DNA of 64,000 bases, from the NCBI GenBank assembly GCA_034211275.1, contig JAXHTF010000011.1, positions 1 through 64,000 on the forward strand, written 5' to 3'. Position 1 is the stretch's first letter. The number at the start of each line of letters is the position of its first letter. The notes under the pieces were generated by a model. The model ran no database searches. It was not told the DNA's origin and saw only the letters and a program-made list of their open reading frames with translations. This document shows positions 62,784 through 64,000 of this stretch, piece after piece. The DNA comes from Acidobacteriota bacterium. GTDB taxonomy: Bacteria > Acidobacteriota > Thermoanaerobaculia > Multivoradales > JAHZIX01. Both the position numbers and the translations under genes were made by a program.

Positions 62784-64000
62784 AGCCTGATCGACCGATC
62801 ACCGGGTAGGCCGCCGGGGAAGACCTCTCCGGCGGTCCGCTCCGCGGCGAGGAGCCCGGGATGCTCCGGGGGCAGGGCGTTGCGCAGGATCGGCAACGCT
62901 GGCTCCAGGGCTTCCCGGGCTTGTCGGTTGCGGCCCCGGGAGCGCTCGATGTCGGCCAGGACAGCGAGACAGAGTCCCCGCTCCGGATGTTCTTCGTCCA
63001 CCTCCCGCCACCGCTGCGCCGCCTGCCGGTAGAGATCGGCAGCGTCGTCCAAGCGTCCTCGGAGCTTCTCCAAGCGAGCCAGCTGAGCCTGGACGTCCGC
63101 CACCGGTGGTGCCTCGGCGCCGAGCTCTTGCTCCAAGTCGGCCTTGCTGTGGAGGAGCTCTTCCTCCGCGGCGTCGAGGCGACCCTGGTCGAGGAGGATC
63201 GTGCCGCGGGTGAGGCGGGTGGTGGAGCGCCAGGGATGCTCCGGGGCTACCTGGGCCCCGAAGATCGAGTCAGCCCGTTCCGCCAGCTCGAGGGCTTCCT
63301 TCCACCGGCCCTGGTCGCGCCGCAACTCGGCCAGGGCCTTGAGGGCGAAGCCGGTGTAGGGATGGTCTTCCAGATCGTGGAGGCGATGGATGCGCAACGC
63401 GTCCTGGATTCGCGCCTCGGCCCGAGGGAAGTCCGCCAAGATTCGTTCGAGGCGGCCGAGATTGGCCTGATTCACCGCGATGAAGACGTGATCGTCGCCG
63501 TGGATCTGGCGCATGATCGTCAGGCCTTCTTCATAGGCGGCGCGGGAACCCCGATAGTCCCCCCGGGACCGCAGGACGATGCCCAGGTTGTTGAGCACGG
63601 TGGCGGTTTCCGCGGATCCGCCGAGGCGTCGCCGATAGATTTCCAAGGCTCGGTGGAGGTGCTCCTCTGCTTCTCGGTAGCGGGTAGCGTTGCGCAGGGT
63701 ATCGCCCAGGATGTTGCTCATTTCGGCGACATCGAGCTCCGATCCGGTTGCCTGGCTGAGGGCCAGGGCGCGGCGGGCGAGACGTTCCGCCTCCCCGAGG
63801 TTCCCACCCTTTTGCAGCAAGCTCGCCAGGTAACCCATGCGTCGGGCCAGCTCTTTGCTGGGCCGTTCCTCGAGCAACTCCACCGATTGCCGAAACTCCT
63901 CCTCGGCGCCGGCGTTGTCGCCCTGGAGGCGCAGTAGGTGGCCAAGAGTGCTGTGGGTTGCCGAGAGCTCCTCCCGGGCCCTAGGCATCTCCATCTCGAA
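62744..64000 (-). CDS. TPR-repeat protein, partial at N-terminus
   Basis: The frame is open to the right edge (419 codons). It consists of TPR-type hairpins of the kinesin-light-chain style (THSTLGHLLRLQGDNAGAEEEF, VLNNLGIVLRSRGDYRGSRAAY, AVNQANLGRLERILADF), as in the C-terminal halves of the Ser/Thr kinase-TPR proteins of this window. The missing N-terminus may be a kinase or receptor domain. Its last 13 codons overlap the 3' end of the convergent gene. Confidence 0.8.
   Translation of the reverse strand, partial: FEMEMPRAREELSATHSTLGHLLRLQGDNAGAEEEFRQSVELLEERPSKELARRMGYLASLLQKGGNLGEAERLARRALALSQATGSELDVAEMSNILGDTLRNATRYREAEEHLHRALEIYRRRLGGSAETATVLNNLGIVLRSRGDYRGSRAAYEEGLTIMRQIHGDDHVFIAVNQANLGRLERILADFPRAEARIQDALRIHRLHDLEDHPYTGFALKALAELRRDQGRWKEALELAERADSIFGAQVAPEHPWRSTTRLTRGTILLDQGRLDAAEEELLHSKADLEQELGAEAPPVADVQAQLARLEKLRGRLDDAADLYRQAAQRWREVDEEHPERGLCLAVLADIERSRGRNRQAREALEPALPILRNALPPEHPGLLAAERTAGEVFPGGLPGDRSIRLQDAPKQSGSPKT

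Overview
This is a 64 kb stretch of a high-GC Gram-negative chromosome. Lipobox lipoproteins, two TonB C-terminal domain proteins, a TolC/HlyD exporter, a FadL-type outer-membrane protein and an IPTL-type sorting tail point to an outer membrane. The mix of ECF sigma factors, a Ser/Thr kinase-TPR protein, CHAT, DUF2330 and beta-helix surface proteins suggests Acidobacteriota (Thermoanaerobaculia-like) or a close relative. That placement is inferred; no rRNA or tRNA is present to test it.

Layout. 1-6084 (minus): an apparent signalling cassette of ECF sigma factor, one-TM anti-sigma-like protein, lipoprotein TPR-CHAT protease and a subtilase running off the left edge. 6217-8543: an RnfD/NqrB-like membrane protein coupled to a DUF2330 protein. 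8608-10676: two coupled unknown genes. 11142-16424: a variant carbamoyltransferase, a TPR protein, a TonB_C-metallopeptidase fusion, cobalamin adenosyltransferase and a glycosyltransferase. 16421-23645 (minus): a complete TetR-TolC-HlyD-ABC-ABC-permease-permease export operon of YbhGFSR type, whose tolC start region carries a 181-bp foldback element. 23776-35859: mixed metabolic and secreted genes, including three tandem small cysteine-rich secreted peptides. 35960-40087: acetyltransferase, group II PLP decarboxylase, DUF1203 protein and a repeat-rich intergenic region. 40088-44496 (minus): an NAD-linked formate dehydrogenase whose catalytic subunit is read through an in-frame UGA (selenocysteine) followed by a SECIS-like hairpin. 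44605-49773 (minus): a TonB-domain protein and two large surface proteins. 50073-56004: a sigma-54 activator, palindromic candidate activator sites, a -24/-12 promoter and a five-gene sulfur-redox operon (SQR-like flavoprotein, TusE/DsrC, DsrE2, FadL, diheme cytochrome c). 56252-59673 (minus): a second ECF sigma factor coupled to a Ser/Thr kinase-TPR protein. 59868-64000: two paralogous secreted proteins and a partial TPR protein.

The strongest leads are the sigma-54-controlled sulfur-transfer operon, the selenocysteine formate dehydrogenase, the ECF/anti-sigma/CHAT/subtilase cassette and the cysteine-rich peptide triplet. Foldback and repeat elements touch at least three genes, contributing codons or a stop codon. 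No CRISPR array, tRNA, rRNA or transposase gene was seen.
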